Of a stretch of DNA of 64,000 nt, positions 44,389-53,011 are shown one piece after another. A program made the position numbers and the translations under genes. Each line of letters starts with the position of its first letter. Position 1 is the first letter of the stretch. Below the pieces are notes generated by a model. It was not told where the DNA came from. It saw only the letters and a list, made by a program, of their open reading frames with translations, and searched no databases. The DNA comes from Flavobacterium sp. Root935 (lineage in GTDB: Bacteria; Bacteroidota; Bacteroidia; Flavobacteriales; Flavobacteriaceae), in NCBI RefSeq assembly GCF_001429295.1, contig NZ_LMJL01000012.1, positions 1,048,005 through 1,112,004 on the forward strand, written 5' to 3'.

Positions 44389-45651
44389 ATGGATATAAAT
44401 ACCAATAAATCATACACCAAATACTATGTTATTGCCTGGATATTTGGTTTGATTTTCTATTTTTTAGATTATGTAATTCGTTCTGCTCCAGCAGTAATGT
44501 TTCCAGAACTTTCGCAGAGTTTTTCTGTAAATGAAATTAAGCTAGTAGAAATTGTCGGCACTTATTATTATACGTATTCCACCTGCAGTTTAATTGCTGG
44601 AATTGCTCTGGACCGATTTGGAGCTAAATATTCACTTTTTGCAGGAGCACTTATTTTAGGAATCGGCTGTTTATTATTTATGATTTCCAGTCAGTTTAGC
44701 GGCGTTGTCGGCCGATTGTTTCAAGGTGCGGGATGCGCTTTTGCTTTTCCGGGCTGTGTATATTTGGCCAGTAAAGGATTTTCTGCAAAATCACTCGCAA
44801 CAGCCATTGGATTTACACAATGCCTCGGAATGCTTGGTGGTTCTGCAGGACAATTTGTTGTTGGGCCGTTGATTGAAGAAGGAATGAATATCAATACGTT
44901 TTGGCTCTCGACTGGAATTTTCACAATCATTGTAGCTTTCGGACTTTGGTTTATAACTCCTTCCAACATCACAGATAAAAATATAGAAAGTACACAAAAG
45001 AAACAAAGTTTGCTAAATCCCTATAAAATCGTTTTTAGCAATCCGCAATCTTGGTTTTGCGGCATAATTTCGGGATTGCTATTTGCGCCGACAACTATAT
45101 TTGCGATGACTTGGGCAGTAGATTTCTTTCAAAAAGACCGTGCTTTCGACTTTCATACGGCAACAATATCGAGCGCCATGGTAGCTTTTGGCTGGGTTTT
45201 CGGATGTCCGCTATTAGGATATATTACAGACAAAATAAATAAACGAAAACCAGTTTTGGTATTTGGTGCTGTCTTTATGATTATAACTTTAATTCAATTA
45301 TTATATTTCCCAAATATGTTTCCAGCAAAATACAGTATGTTTTTATTAGGAGTTGCTTCTGGAGCTGCTATGATTCCATATTCTATAATTAAAGAAGCCA
45401 ATCCAGATAATGTAAAAGGAAGTGCTACAGGAGCCATCAATTTTATAACTTTTGGTGTAACAACGCTCTTAAGTCCTTTATTCAGTCGCTTATTCGGCAG
45501 AACTCTTGACGGAACTTTGGATAAAACAAATCACTTTCAGCAGGCAGGACTATTTTGGATTATCGGAATTTCAATAGCCATTTTAGTGAGTTTTCTATTG
45601 AAAGAAACTGGGAGCGGAAAAAAAACAGATGCTGAAAAAGTTATTATATAA
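44389..45651 (+). CDS. MFS transporter
   Basis: A 420-residue inner-membrane protein with about 12 helices (WIFGLIFYFLDYVIRSAPAV in helix 1; the MFS motif between helices 2 and 3 is GIALDRFGAKYSLFAG; FQGAGCAFAFPGCVYLA). It is in the anion/organic-acid branch by general appearance, but the substrate cannot be read from sequence. Because it is co-transcribed with poxB it may move pyruvate, acetate or a related acid (inference). A hairpin at 45677-45706 ends the operon. Confidence 0.88.
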   Translation: MDINTNKSYTKYYVIAWIFGLIFYFLDYVIRSAPAVMFPELSQSFSVNEIKLVEIVGTYYYTYSTCSLIAGIALDRFGAKYSLFAGALILGIGCLLFMISSQFSGVVGRLFQGAGCAFAFPGCVYLASKGFSAKSLATAIGFTQCLGMLGGSAGQFVVGPLIEEGMNINTFWLSTGIFTIIVAFGLWFITPSNITDKNIESTQKKQSLLNPYKIVFSNPQSWFCGIISGLLFAPTTIFAMTWAVDFFQKDRAFDFHTATISSAMVAFGWVFGCPLLGYITDKINKRKPVLVFGAVFMIITLIQLLYFPNMFPAKYSMFLLGVASGAAMIPYSIIKEANPDNVKGSATGAINFITFGVTTLLSPLFSRLFGRTLDGTLDKTNHFQQAGLFWIIGISIAILVSFLLKETGSGKKTDAEKVII

Positions 45652-45676
45652 GAAGATAACAAACATCAATAAGATA

Positions 45677-45710
45677 AAGATAGGATCAAGAAAATGATCT
45701 TATCTTATTC
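45677..45710 (+). terminator. Intrinsic terminator of the poxB-MFS operon
   Basis: AAGATAGGATCA pairs with TGATCTTATCTT (one G-U) around a 6-nt loop, then ATTCTTTT. It overlaps the last codons of the convergent gene. Confidence 0.75.
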
Positions 45711-46418
45711 TTTTGTAACTACAATTGAAGCTTTAAAGCCAGCAGCTAGATTATCCCAGTAATCACTGGTAACCATTGTGCCTTTATCGTCATATACTTG
45801 GATCTCGGCAGTATTTCCCCCAAGCGTTCCAATATTTAAAGCTTCGAAATCTAATTTATTAAAACCTGGATTAAGATTAATTTTTACTTGTTGAAAATTA
45901 GAATCTAATAAAAGTCGATCTCGCACTACAAGTTCATTTGAAGAAACTTTCACTAAATCCCCATCAATAGCTCCAAAATCACGGAACTTCACAATAAAAT
46001 ATTCTGATTTGGTTTTAAAATCACCCAGCGAAATGTTTTTCTTCACCAAAACACCTCTGCCTTCTCGCAATCCGGCATCTTTTAAAGATTTATCAAGATC
46101 TTTTTCCATTTTTGCCACATAGCGATCGCCTGGATTGGCAAAATCGGTTTCTGTAGACATGGTAAATTTGCTTTTTTCTTCTCCAATCTGAAATTTAGAT
46201 TTTTGAGTTATCGTTGTATTTTCAAAAACGTTTGGGGTTTTAATACTTGGAATATCATTTAATTCTGCCTGTGGATCTTTTGTCTCAGGAGCTGGAATTT
46301 TTTTTGGTTTTGCACTAAACTTTGGTGCGGGAATAGCTTTGAATTTAGAATTAAATTCGGCTTGGGCTGATACTGACAACGCAGTAAAAAACAATATGAA
46401 AAATAAAATGTGCTTCAT
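45705..46418 (-). CDS. Secreted protein of unknown function
   Basis: A 237-residue exported protein. I use the ATG at 46418, since it starts the signal peptide (HILFFILFFTALSVSAQ); the longer frame to 46508 would bury it. A Pro/Lys-rich stretch (KAIPAPKFSAKPKKIPAPET) follows. The C-terminal about 80 residues (DFGAIDGDLVKVSSNELV, LNPGFNKLDFEALNIGTLGG, NTAEIQVYDDKG) resemble a beta-sandwich seen in other Bacteroidota secreted proteins, whose function I do not know. It is convergent with the MFS gene, with the terminator shared at the 3' end. Confidence 0.7.
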   Translation of the reverse strand: MKHILFFILFFTALSVSAQAEFNSKFKAIPAPKFSAKPKKIPAPETKDPQAELNDIPSIKTPNVFENTTITQKSKFQIGEEKSKFTMSTETDFANPGDRYVAKMEKDLDKSLKDAGLREGRGVLVKKNISLGDFKTKSEYFIVKFRDFGAIDGDLVKVSSNELVVRDRLLLDSNFQQVKINLNPGFNKLDFEALNIGTLGGNTAEIQVYDDKGTMVTSDYWDNLAAGFKASIVVTKE

Positions 46419-46725
46419 TGAAAAAGTATTATCGAATCGGCTTTTATAATTAGTCTTAAATAATAGTCCAGCATCACAAAAATAGCATAATTTAATTAGG
46501 CATTGCAACTTTAGGACTTTTATAACAATAAATTAAGCTAATTTTTGGAATCAAAAAACCTGCCAAAATTTTTCTCTTTGATTAAAATAAATTTCTAACT
46601 CTAAAATTTCAAATTCCAATATCTCTGTCTTTAATATAGAGTTTCTTTAAATTTACTATTTTGATAATTAACAACTTATTCTTAACTTCAAGACTTTATT
46701 TTACCATTTACAAAAACTCAATAAA
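46419..46725. other. Intergenic region upstream of cbpA
   Basis: A 307-bp AT-rich gap between divergent genes. I see no reading frame, RNA gene or clear TAnnTTTG box. A possible weak heat-shock-type promoter cannot be judged by eye. Confidence 0.4.
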
Positions 46726-47652
46726 ATGGATTATATCGATTATTACAAAGTATTAGATGTTACAAAATCTGCGACCGAAGCAGAGATCAAAAAAGCATAT
46801 AGAAAACTGGCCAGAAAATACCATCCCGATTTAAATCCGAATGATAAAGAAGCCGAAAAAAAGTTCAAAGAAATTAATGAAGCTAATGAAGTTTTAAGTA
46901 ATCCTGAAAACCGAAAAAAATACGACAAATACGGTAAAGACTGGAAACATGCTGATGAATTTGAAAAAGCGGGTTACGATCCTAATCAGCAGCAAAGCAG
47001 ACGACAAACCAGTTCTCAATATTCTGATAGTGATTTCTCAGGTTTTGGAGGCGGCGATTTCTCTGGAAGTGATTTTTCAGATTTTTTCAATTCGATGTAT
47101 GGCGGAGGCAGAAGCAGATCGCAGTCTAAATATAGAGGACAGGATTTTAATGCCGAACTAGAATTAGATCTCAAATCGGCTTACACCACACATAAGCAGA
47201 GCTTAACGGTAAACGGAAAAAATATCAGAATTACTATTCCAGCCGGAGTTGAAAATGGCCAGATTATAAAAATTCCAAATCATGGCGGACCTGGTGTAAA
47301 CGGCGGTCCAAATGGTGATTTATTTATCACTTTTTCTATTGCCAACAATTCAGAATTTAAACGAGAAGGCAATAATTTATACGCCGATGCACCGCTTGAT
47401 TTGTATACTGCGGTTTTAGGAGGCGAAACGTACATCAATACTTTTGACGGAAAAGTAAAAATCAAAGTTCCTGCAGAAACACAGCCGGGAACGAAAGTAA
47501 AACTGAAAGGAAAAGGTTTTCCTGTTTACAAAAAAGAAAATCAATTTGGTGATTTGTATATTACTTATACGATAAAAGTTCCAACAAAATTGTCGGATAA
47601 AGAGAAAGAATTATTTGAAGAATTAGCAAAACTAAGAAGTCATGAAAAATAA
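46726..47652 (+). CDS. cbpA: DnaJ-type co-chaperone (CbpA-like)
   Basis: A 308-residue Hsp40. The J domain (about residues 3-68) carries the HPD tripeptide in RKYHPDLNPND, which stimulates DnaK. A Gly/Ser/Phe-rich linker (about 85-130, SGFGGGDFSGSDFSDFF) follows, then two C-terminal substrate-binding domains (ITIPAGVENGQIIKIPNHGG, GDLYITYTIKVPTKLS). There is no CxxCxGxG zinc domain, which makes it the CbpA rather than the DnaJ type. It overlaps the modulator gene cbpM by 11 bp, so the pair is translationally linked. Confidence 0.94.
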   Translation: MDYIDYYKVLDVTKSATEAEIKKAYRKLARKYHPDLNPNDKEAEKKFKEINEANEVLSNPENRKKYDKYGKDWKHADEFEKAGYDPNQQQSRRQTSSQYSDSDFSGFGGGDFSGSDFSDFFNSMYGGGRSRSQSKYRGQDFNAELELDLKSAYTTHKQSLTVNGKNIRITIPAGVENGQIIKIPNHGGPGVNGGPNGDLFITFSIANNSEFKREGNNLYADAPLDLYTAVLGGETYINTFDGKVKIKVPAETQPGTKVKLKGKGFPVYKKENQFGDLYITYTIKVPTKLSDKEKELFEELAKLRSHEK

Positions 47653-47947
47653 AAATTTAATCCAGATAAAGCAGTTTTGTTTGTATCACGAAATTGAAAA
47701 TACTTTTATAACTGAACTTAACAACTATGGTTTAATCCAAATTATTAGCGAAGAAGACGATGAATATTTGGAGCCTGAGCAGCTGCCAACGGTCGAAAAA
47801 ATGATTCGCATGCATTACGACCTCAAAATTAATCTGGAAGGAATCGATGCCATAGCCCACTTATTAAACAAGATAGAAAACTTACAGCAGAGTCTAAATA
47901 CGGCACACAACAAACTTCGTCTTTACGAAGAAAGACATATCGACTAA
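47642..47947 (+). CDS. cbpM: Chaperone modulator CbpM
   Basis: A 101-residue protein of the CbpM/MerR-like family that binds the J domain of CbpA and inhibits it in proteobacteria. It begins IQIKQFCLYHEIENTFITEL, then ISEEDDEYLEPEQLPTVEKM, then a C-terminal helix LLNKIENLQQSLN. It overlaps the 3' end of cbpA by 11 bp, the usual arrangement. A hairpin terminator follows. Confidence 0.88.
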   Translation: MKNKNLIQIKQFCLYHEIENTFITELNNYGLIQIISEEDDEYLEPEQLPTVEKMIRMHYDLKINLEGIDAIAHLLNKIENLQQSLNTAHNKLRLYEERHID

Positions 47948-47962
47948 CAATTTAATATCACA

Positions 47963-48000
47963 AAAAAGCTTGATTTCCGATTTGATTTCAAGCTTTTTTT
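47963..48000 (+). terminator. Intrinsic terminator of cbpAM
   Basis: AAAAAGCTTGA pairs with TCAAGCTTTTT across a 13-nt loop and runs into T's. Confidence 0.82.
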
Positions 48001-48097
48001 AATGGATGCCAAAAGCAGAATTCTTAAATTGCGACATCTTAATTAACCTGAATTTGCTCTTTTAAAACCATATAGACAAATTCGCAAAATATAAAAA

Positions 48098-48481
48098 ATG
48101 AAAAGAGAAAACATCTTAACTGGATCTCCGTGGGAAGACAAAATGGGATATTGCCGTGCAGTACGAATTGGTAATATTATTGAAGTTTCTGGAACCGTGG
48201 CAATTGTTGATGGTGATAAAGTAAAAGCAGATGATGCTTATGCTCAAACTTATAATATATTAGAGCGAGTTGAAAAAGTTTTAGAAGATCTAAATGTCAG
48301 CATGAAAGATGTCATTAGAACAAGAATTTTCACAATCGATGTTTCGACTTTTGAAGAAGTAGCCAGAGCACACTCTGCTTTCTTTAGAGATGTAAAACCA
48401 ACAACCGGATTTTACGGAATCAGCCAATTAGTTGCACCAGAATATTTGGTGGAAATAGAATTCACTGCTGTTGTGCAGTAA
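48098..48481 (+). CDS. Rid-family (YjgF/RidA-like) protein lacking the catalytic Arg
   Basis: A 127-residue Rid-superfamily trimeric protein (IIEVSGTVAIVDGD, AYAQTYNILERVEKVL, VSTFEEVARAHSAFF, VEIEFTAV). RidA proper deaminates reactive enamine/imine intermediates from PLP enzymes and needs an arginine in the PAR motif. Here the aligned motif is PTTGFYGIS, with Thr103 at the Arg position, while the later Glu120 is kept. This points to a non-RidA Rid subgroup (Rid4-7 types) with a different or unknown role. It stands alone after the cbpAM operon. Confidence 0.88.
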   Translation: MKRENILTGSPWEDKMGYCRAVRIGNIIEVSGTVAIVDGDKVKADDAYAQTYNILERVEKVLEDLNVSMKDVIRTRIFTIDVSTFEEVARAHSAFFRDVKPTTGFYGISQLVAPEYLVEIEFTAVVQ

Positions 48482-48486
48482 TTTTT

Positions 48487-48612
48487 TTGCCGCGAATTAC
48501 ACGAATTTACATTAAAAACTTCGCCACAGATTGAAGGATTGTAAATTCATTTATAATTCCTTCACTTAAAAATATATTAATTCGTGAAAATTCGTGAAAT
48601 TCGTGGCTGAAA
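48487..48612. repeat. GCGAATTACACGAATTT / AATTCGTGAAATTCGTGGC inverted element
   Basis: The two ends of the intergenic region are inverted relatives (CGCGAATTACACGAATTT at the left, TTCGTGAAATTCGTGGC at the right), with a CCACAGATT motif inside. It belongs to the same family as 9706 and 60459. Confidence 0.65.
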
Positions 48613-48633
48613 AACTTTTCATAAAAAACATCC

Positions 48634-49875
48634 ATGACTTTAAACCTAAAAGAAACACTATTATCTATTCCAAAATGGATTATAATCTGTGCTTTAATAG
48701 GTATATTTTCAGGATCTGCATCGGCCTTATTTTTGGTTTCTTTAGAATGGGTAACACAATTTAGAATGCAGCATGATTGGATTATCTGGCTTTTGCCTTT
48801 CGGCGGATTTCTAGTTGGGCTGAGTTATTATTACTGGGGAGAATCTGTAGTTAAAGGAAATAATTTACTACTGGAAGAGTACGAAAATCCTAAAAAAGTT
48901 ATTCCTTTTAGAATGGCGCCTTTGGTTCTTTTAGGAACATTAATTACCCATTTATTTGGAGGTTCTGCTGGCCGAGAAGGAACGGCAGTACAAATGGGAG
49001 GCGCAATTGCCGATCAATTCACTAAAATTTTTAAATTAGATAATTCCGAACGCAAAATTCTTATCATTCTTGGAATCAGTGCTGGTTTTGCTTCTGTTTT
49101 CGGAACGCCTTTGGCAGGTGCTATTTTTGCTTTAGAAGTCTTATATTTTAGCAAAATTAATCTTAAAAGCACTGTACTTTCTTTTTTAGTCGCTTACGCT
49201 GCTTATTTCACAGTAGAATTCTGGAAAATTAAACATACACACTACAGCATTCCTATTATTCCAGAACTTAGTTTCAACAACATTATTTTCACCATAATTG
49301 TTGGAATTCTTTCTGGATTTGCTGCTTTATTATTCGCAAGAAGTACTCATTTTTGGGGTTTTCTTTTTTCCAAAAACATTAAATATCCGCCGCTTCGTCC
49401 CGTTATTGGCGGCGTAATTTTAGCGATAGCTTTTGCAGGTTTTGGACTTACCAAATTTTCAGGATTGGGAGTTCCTGTACTTGTAGATTCGTTTTCGAAT
49501 ACAAGCGAATGGTATGATTTTCTGCTTAAAATTCTTTTCACAGGATTTACTTTAGGAGCCGGATTTAAAGGCGGAGAAGTAACTCCTCTATTCTTTGTTG
49601 GTGCAACTTTAGGAAGCGCATTATCAATAGTAATTCCAATGCCAATTGCACTTTTAGCCGGAATCGGATTTGTTGCTGTTTTCTCTGGAGCAACCCACAC
49701 TCCTATCGCCTGCACTATCATGGGAATGGAACTATTCGGAATTGCTCCTGGAATATTCATTGCAATAGCCTGCACAATTGCCTATTTTTCTTCGGGTTCT
49801 ATCGGAATTTATAAATCGCAGATTGTTAGAGGAGCAAAATATAGGTTGTATGAAAGGTTAAATTCCAATTTTTAA
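48634..49875 (+). CDS. CLC-family channel/antiporter, probable fluoride-exporting CLC-F type
   Basis: A 413-residue membrane protein of the CLC family with about ten or more helices. Gating glutamate Glu115 sits in GGSAGREGTAVQMG, with GFASVFGTPLAGAIFALE and TLGAGFKGGEVTPLFFVGA further on. In chloride CLCs the selectivity loop is GSGIPE and the next motif GREGP. Here they read GNNLLLEE (Asn76-Asn77) and GREGT. Those changes are what I recall for the CLC-F branch of F-/H+ antiporters, which protects cells from fluoride. The short length without a CBS tail also fits. Databases would likely say 'voltage-gated chloride channel family'. No fluoride riboswitch was recognised upstream. Confidence 0.85.
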   Translation: MTLNLKETLLSIPKWIIICALIGIFSGSASALFLVSLEWVTQFRMQHDWIIWLLPFGGFLVGLSYYYWGESVVKGNNLLLEEYENPKKVIPFRMAPLVLLGTLITHLFGGSAGREGTAVQMGGAIADQFTKIFKLDNSERKILIILGISAGFASVFGTPLAGAIFALEVLYFSKINLKSTVLSFLVAYAAYFTVEFWKIKHTHYSIPIIPELSFNNIIFTIIVGILSGFAALLFARSTHFWGFLFSKNIKYPPLRPVIGGVILAIAFAGFGLTKFSGLGVPVLVDSFSNTSEWYDFLLKILFTGFTLGAGFKGGEVTPLFFVGATLGSALSIVIPMPIALLAGIGFVAVFSGATHTPIACTIMGMELFGIAPGIFIAIACTIAYFSSGSIGIYKSQIVRGAKYRLYERLNSNF

Positions 49876-50197
49876 AATTCCAAATTCCAATCTCCTAGTT
49901 ATAGTTCCTACGGAACATAAAGATAAAACCTTAAATCTCTCCTACGGATCAAAATCCGCTGCTACAAATGTAATGTACCTACGAAACTTAAAAAGTTTCT
50001 AAAAATAAAAAAAACAAAAATCCGTTGAAATCTGTGTTTTCGCGATAGCGAATCTGTTTCATCCGCGTTCAAAATTCATACGCAAAATTTAAATTCCAAA
50101 ATAAAAATCCATATCTATTGAAATAGACTGAATACTAAAGAAACTGTGACTAAAAATATTTTCAGCATTACATTAAAAAAATGTAAATTCGCACACT
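49876..50197. repeat. Intergenic repeat region before nrnA
   Basis: The 322-bp gap contains GTTCCTACGGAAC, TCCTACGGATCAAAATCCG and TACCTACGAAAC, which resemble the palindromes at 28415, and then a TCTGTGTTTTCGCGATAGCG segment. No gene is seen. TAAATTCG at 50184-50191 is a one-mismatch -7 box just 6 bp before the nrnA ATG. Confidence 0.55.
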
Positions 50198-51202
50198 ATG
50201 AAAATACAAGACATTCAAGCGATTCAGTTATTACTCGCCACTCCAAAAAAAATCGTCATCATTCCGCATAGAGGACCAGATGGTGATGCAATGGGTTCAA
50301 CATTAGCTTTATACCATTTTTTAATTAAAAATAATCATCAGGCAACAGTAATTGCTCCAAATGATTTCCCTAATTTTCTAGCTTGGCTTCCAGGATCAGA
50401 AACTGTAAAAATATTCGAAAAAGATACCGAAAACTGCACCAAGATTTTAGAAGAAGTAGAAATCGTTTTTACGCTTGATTTTAATGCTTTTCATCGTACA
50501 GGTGAAATGGAGCACACTTTAGCAAAGCTAAATGCTATTTTCATAATGATCGATCATCATCAAAAACCTGATGATTATGCTACCTATACCTACTCTGACC
50601 CTTCATACGGATCTACCTGCGAAATGGTTTACAACTTTATCACTTTCTTAAACAAAAAAGAAGATATTGACAAAACCATCGCGACTTGTATTTACACAGG
50701 AATTTTAACCGATTCAGGCTCATTCCGTTTCCCTGGAACAACAGGAAACACTCATAGAATTATCGCTGAATTAATTGATCTGGGTGTAGAAAACACACAG
50801 ATTCCAGTTTTATTATTTGACAATAGTTCCTTCAGCAGATTACAACTGTTAGGCCGAGCTTTACAAAATATGAAAATATTCGAAGAGCATAAAACTTCTT
50901 ATATGACGTTAACACAAGAAGAATTAGATTCTTTTAATTATGTTAAAGGTGATACAGAAGGAATTGTTAATTATGGCTTGAGTATAAAAGATATTGTTTT
51001 TACTGCTATTTTTATCGAAAATAAAGACGAAGGAATAATTAAAATTTCATTTCGTTCGCAGGGAGGTTTTGATGTAAACCAATTTGCAAGAGATCATTTT
51101 AACGGCGGCGGACACAGCAATGCAGCCGGCGGAAGATCTGAAGTTTCGATGGAAGAAACTGTAAAGAAATTTGAAGATTTAGTAAAAAAACTAACACTAT
51201 AG
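50198..51202 (+). CDS. nrnA: DHH-family oligoribonuclease/pAp phosphatase (NrnA-like)
   Basis: A 334-residue cytoplasmic phosphoesterase of the DHH/DHHA1 family. The metal motifs are HRGPDGDAMGS (near residues 24-34), FTLDFN, the DHH in MIDHHQKPDD, and GILTDSGSFRF. The DHHA1 substrate motif is FNGGGHSNAAGGRSE at the C-terminus. NrnA degrades 2-5-nt RNAs and dephosphorylates 3'-phosphoadenosine 5'-phosphate. It is the first gene in a run with gldI and two peptidyl-prolyl isomerases; gldI starts 5 bp after its stop. Confidence 0.92.
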   Translation: MKIQDIQAIQLLLATPKKIVIIPHRGPDGDAMGSTLALYHFLIKNNHQATVIAPNDFPNFLAWLPGSETVKIFEKDTENCTKILEEVEIVFTLDFNAFHRTGEMEHTLAKLNAIFIMIDHHQKPDDYATYTYSDPSYGSTCEMVYNFITFLNKKEDIDKTIATCIYTGILTDSGSFRFPGTTGNTHRIIAELIDLGVENTQIPVLLFDNSSFSRLQLLGRALQNMKIFEEHKTSYMTLTQEELDSFNYVKGDTEGIVNYGLSIKDIVFTAIFIENKDEGIIKISFRSQGGFDVNQFARDHFNGGGHSNAAGGRSEVSMEETVKKFEDLVKKLTL

Positions 51203-51207
51203 CCCAC

Positions 51208-51885
51208 ATGAATTACCTAAAACTTAGCATTTATAGTTTGCTTTTTGCTGTTTTGTTAATCAGCTGTAAGCATCATGAAGAAGCCAGAAGACCTATTTCC
51301 AGCGCTTCAGGAACATTCATGAAAAAATCTGCAGATCGAAATAAGAAATTAGTGGCTAATGAAGAAGATGTCATTAAGAAAATAATAAAAAGCAATCCGA
51401 AAGTAAAATACTATGCCACTCCAAAAGGGTATTGGTTTTATTATGATGAAAAAAATGCTACAGAAACTGCATCACCAAGAAAAGGCGATATTGCTTATTA
51501 TAATTTAGAAGTTAAAGATATAAAAGGCAATATAATTTATTCTGATTCTGACCTTGGTCCGCAGACTTATTATGTAGACAAACAAGACATTATGATGGGA
51601 CTTCGCGACGGAATTAAAAGAATGCATAAAAATGAAACTGTGACATTTTTATTTCCATCGCATATGGCTTATGGTTATCATGGAGACAACAAAAAAATTG
51701 GTACAAATGAATCTTTGATGGTTACAGTTACATTGAGAAATTTTGTTCCAGATCCAGCTCAGACTAATGCTCCTGCTCAAACTACTGCTGTAGCTCCAGC
51801 AGGACAAGCTCCTAAAACAACAACACCGAAACCTGTAGCTCCAAAACCTGCAGCTCCAATAAAAAAAGATACATTAACTCCATAA
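51208..51885 (+). CDS. gldI: Gliding-motility lipoprotein GldI (FKBP-type PPIase)
   Basis: A 225-residue lipoprotein with lipobox LLISC (Cys20). The FKBP domain (about 85-190) has RKGDIAYYNLEVKDIKG, MMGLRDGIKRMHKNETVTF and LFPSHMAYGYHGD, followed by an Ala/Pro/Thr-rich tail. It matches GldI of Flavobacterium, needed for gliding and thought to help fold gliding/type IX secretion proteins in the periplasm. It is in an operon-like run with nrnA (5 bp) and the next PPIase gene (16 bp). This gene strongly points to Flavobacteriia. Confidence 0.95.
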   Translation: MNYLKLSIYSLLFAVLLISCKHHEEARRPISSASGTFMKKSADRNKKLVANEEDVIKKIIKSNPKVKYYATPKGYWFYYDEKNATETASPRKGDIAYYNLEVKDIKGNIIYSDSDLGPQTYYVDKQDIMMGLRDGIKRMHKNETVTFLFPSHMAYGYHGDNKKIGTNESLMVTVTLRNFVPDPAQTNAPAQTTAVAPAGQAPKTTTPKPVAPKPAAPIKKDTLTP

Positions 51886-51901
51886 AAAACAATCTCTTAA
51901 A

Positions 51902-52978
51902 ATGAAAAAGATTATTTTATTATTACTAATAGCCGTTAGCTCATTTTATTCTTGTAAAGACGATCACAGTAATCTGCCAGATGGTTTGTATGCCGATATC
52001 GAAACAAACAAAGGTCATATTATTGTTGAACTTGATTACAAAAAAGCTCCAATTACTGTTGCTAACTTTGTGACTTTGGCTGAAGGTAAAAACGAATTTG
52101 TAACGCATGAAAATTTAAAAAAGAAACCTTTTTTTGATGGTTTAAAATTCCATAGAGTTATAGAAAGCTTCATGATTCAAACCGGAGATCCTTTAGGAAC
52201 TGGTTCTGGAGATACTGGATATAAGTTCAAAGACGAATTCTCAGATTTAAAATTTGACAAAGCTGGTGTATTGGCAATGGCCAATAACGGACCTGGAACA
52301 AACAGCAGCCAGTTTTTCATCACACACGTAGAAACTCCTTGGTTAGATAACAAACACACTATTTTTGGTCATGTTGTTGGTGCAAAAGATCAAGAAGTTG
52401 TAAACAAAGTAGTTCAAGGTGATAATATCGTTTCGGTAACTATTATTAGAAATGGTGAAGCGGCTAAAAAGTTCGATGCTGTAAAAGTATTTCACGACTA
52501 TTTTGCAGAAATCGCAAAAGAACAAAGCAAATATGCAGGAGTTCAGAAAGAAAAAGTAGCTTACTATGCTTCTATTAAACCAAAAGTTACTAAAACAACA
52601 AGCGGTTTAGAATATTTTATTACTGAAAAAGGAACTGGTAAAAAACCTGCAGCAGGAACTCAAGTATTTATTGCTTACGCTGGTTTTCTTGAAGACGGAA
52701 CTTTATTTGACACAAGCATAGAAGATGTTGCAAAACAATTTGGAAAATTTGATCCTGCAAGAGCTGAAGCAAAAGCATATCAGCCAATTCAATTTAAAGC
52801 CGGAAGTAAGAATGGTTTAATACCTGGTTTTATTGAAGGACTTGAGCAGCTTTCTTTTGGCGATAAAGCAATTCTTTTTATTCCATCTCACTTGGCATAC
52901 GGAGAAACTGGTGCAGGAGGTGTAATTCCGCCAAATGCAAATATTATTTTCGAAGTTCAATTATTAGAGAAACAATAA
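51902..52978 (+). CDS. Cyclophilin-FKBP fusion peptidyl-prolyl isomerase (lipoprotein)
   Basis: A 358-residue lipoprotein, lipobox SFYSC (Cys18). A cyclophilin domain lies at about 25-185 (PITVANFVTLAEG, KFHRVIESFMIQTGDPLGTG, NSSQFFITHVETPWLDNKHT) and an FKBP domain at about 230-358 (GTGKKPAAGTQVFIAYAGFL, GLIPGFIEGLEQLSFGDKA, PSHLAYGETGAGGVIPPN). Both are proline isomerases for folding exported proteins. It is a paralogue of the next gene. Confidence 0.93.
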   Translation: MKKIILLLLIAVSSFYSCKDDHSNLPDGLYADIETNKGHIIVELDYKKAPITVANFVTLAEGKNEFVTHENLKKKPFFDGLKFHRVIESFMIQTGDPLGTGSGDTGYKFKDEFSDLKFDKAGVLAMANNGPGTNSSQFFITHVETPWLDNKHTIFGHVVGAKDQEVVNKVVQGDNIVSVTIIRNGEAAKKFDAVKVFHDYFAEIAKEQSKYAGVQKEKVAYYASIKPKVTKTTSGLEYFITEKGTGKKPAAGTQVFIAYAGFLEDGTLFDTSIEDVAKQFGKFDPARAEAKAYQPIQFKAGSKNGLIPGFIEGLEQLSFGDKAILFIPSHLAYGETGAGGVIPPNANIIFEVQLLEKQ

Positions 52979-53011
52979 AACAATTCATCATAGACTTAAA
53001 TCTGAAAAGTA

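Noticed and set aside
49347..49775. 142-codon frame antisense to the CLC gene
   Set aside because: It lies wholly within a well-supported membrane-protein gene and mirrors its codon bias.
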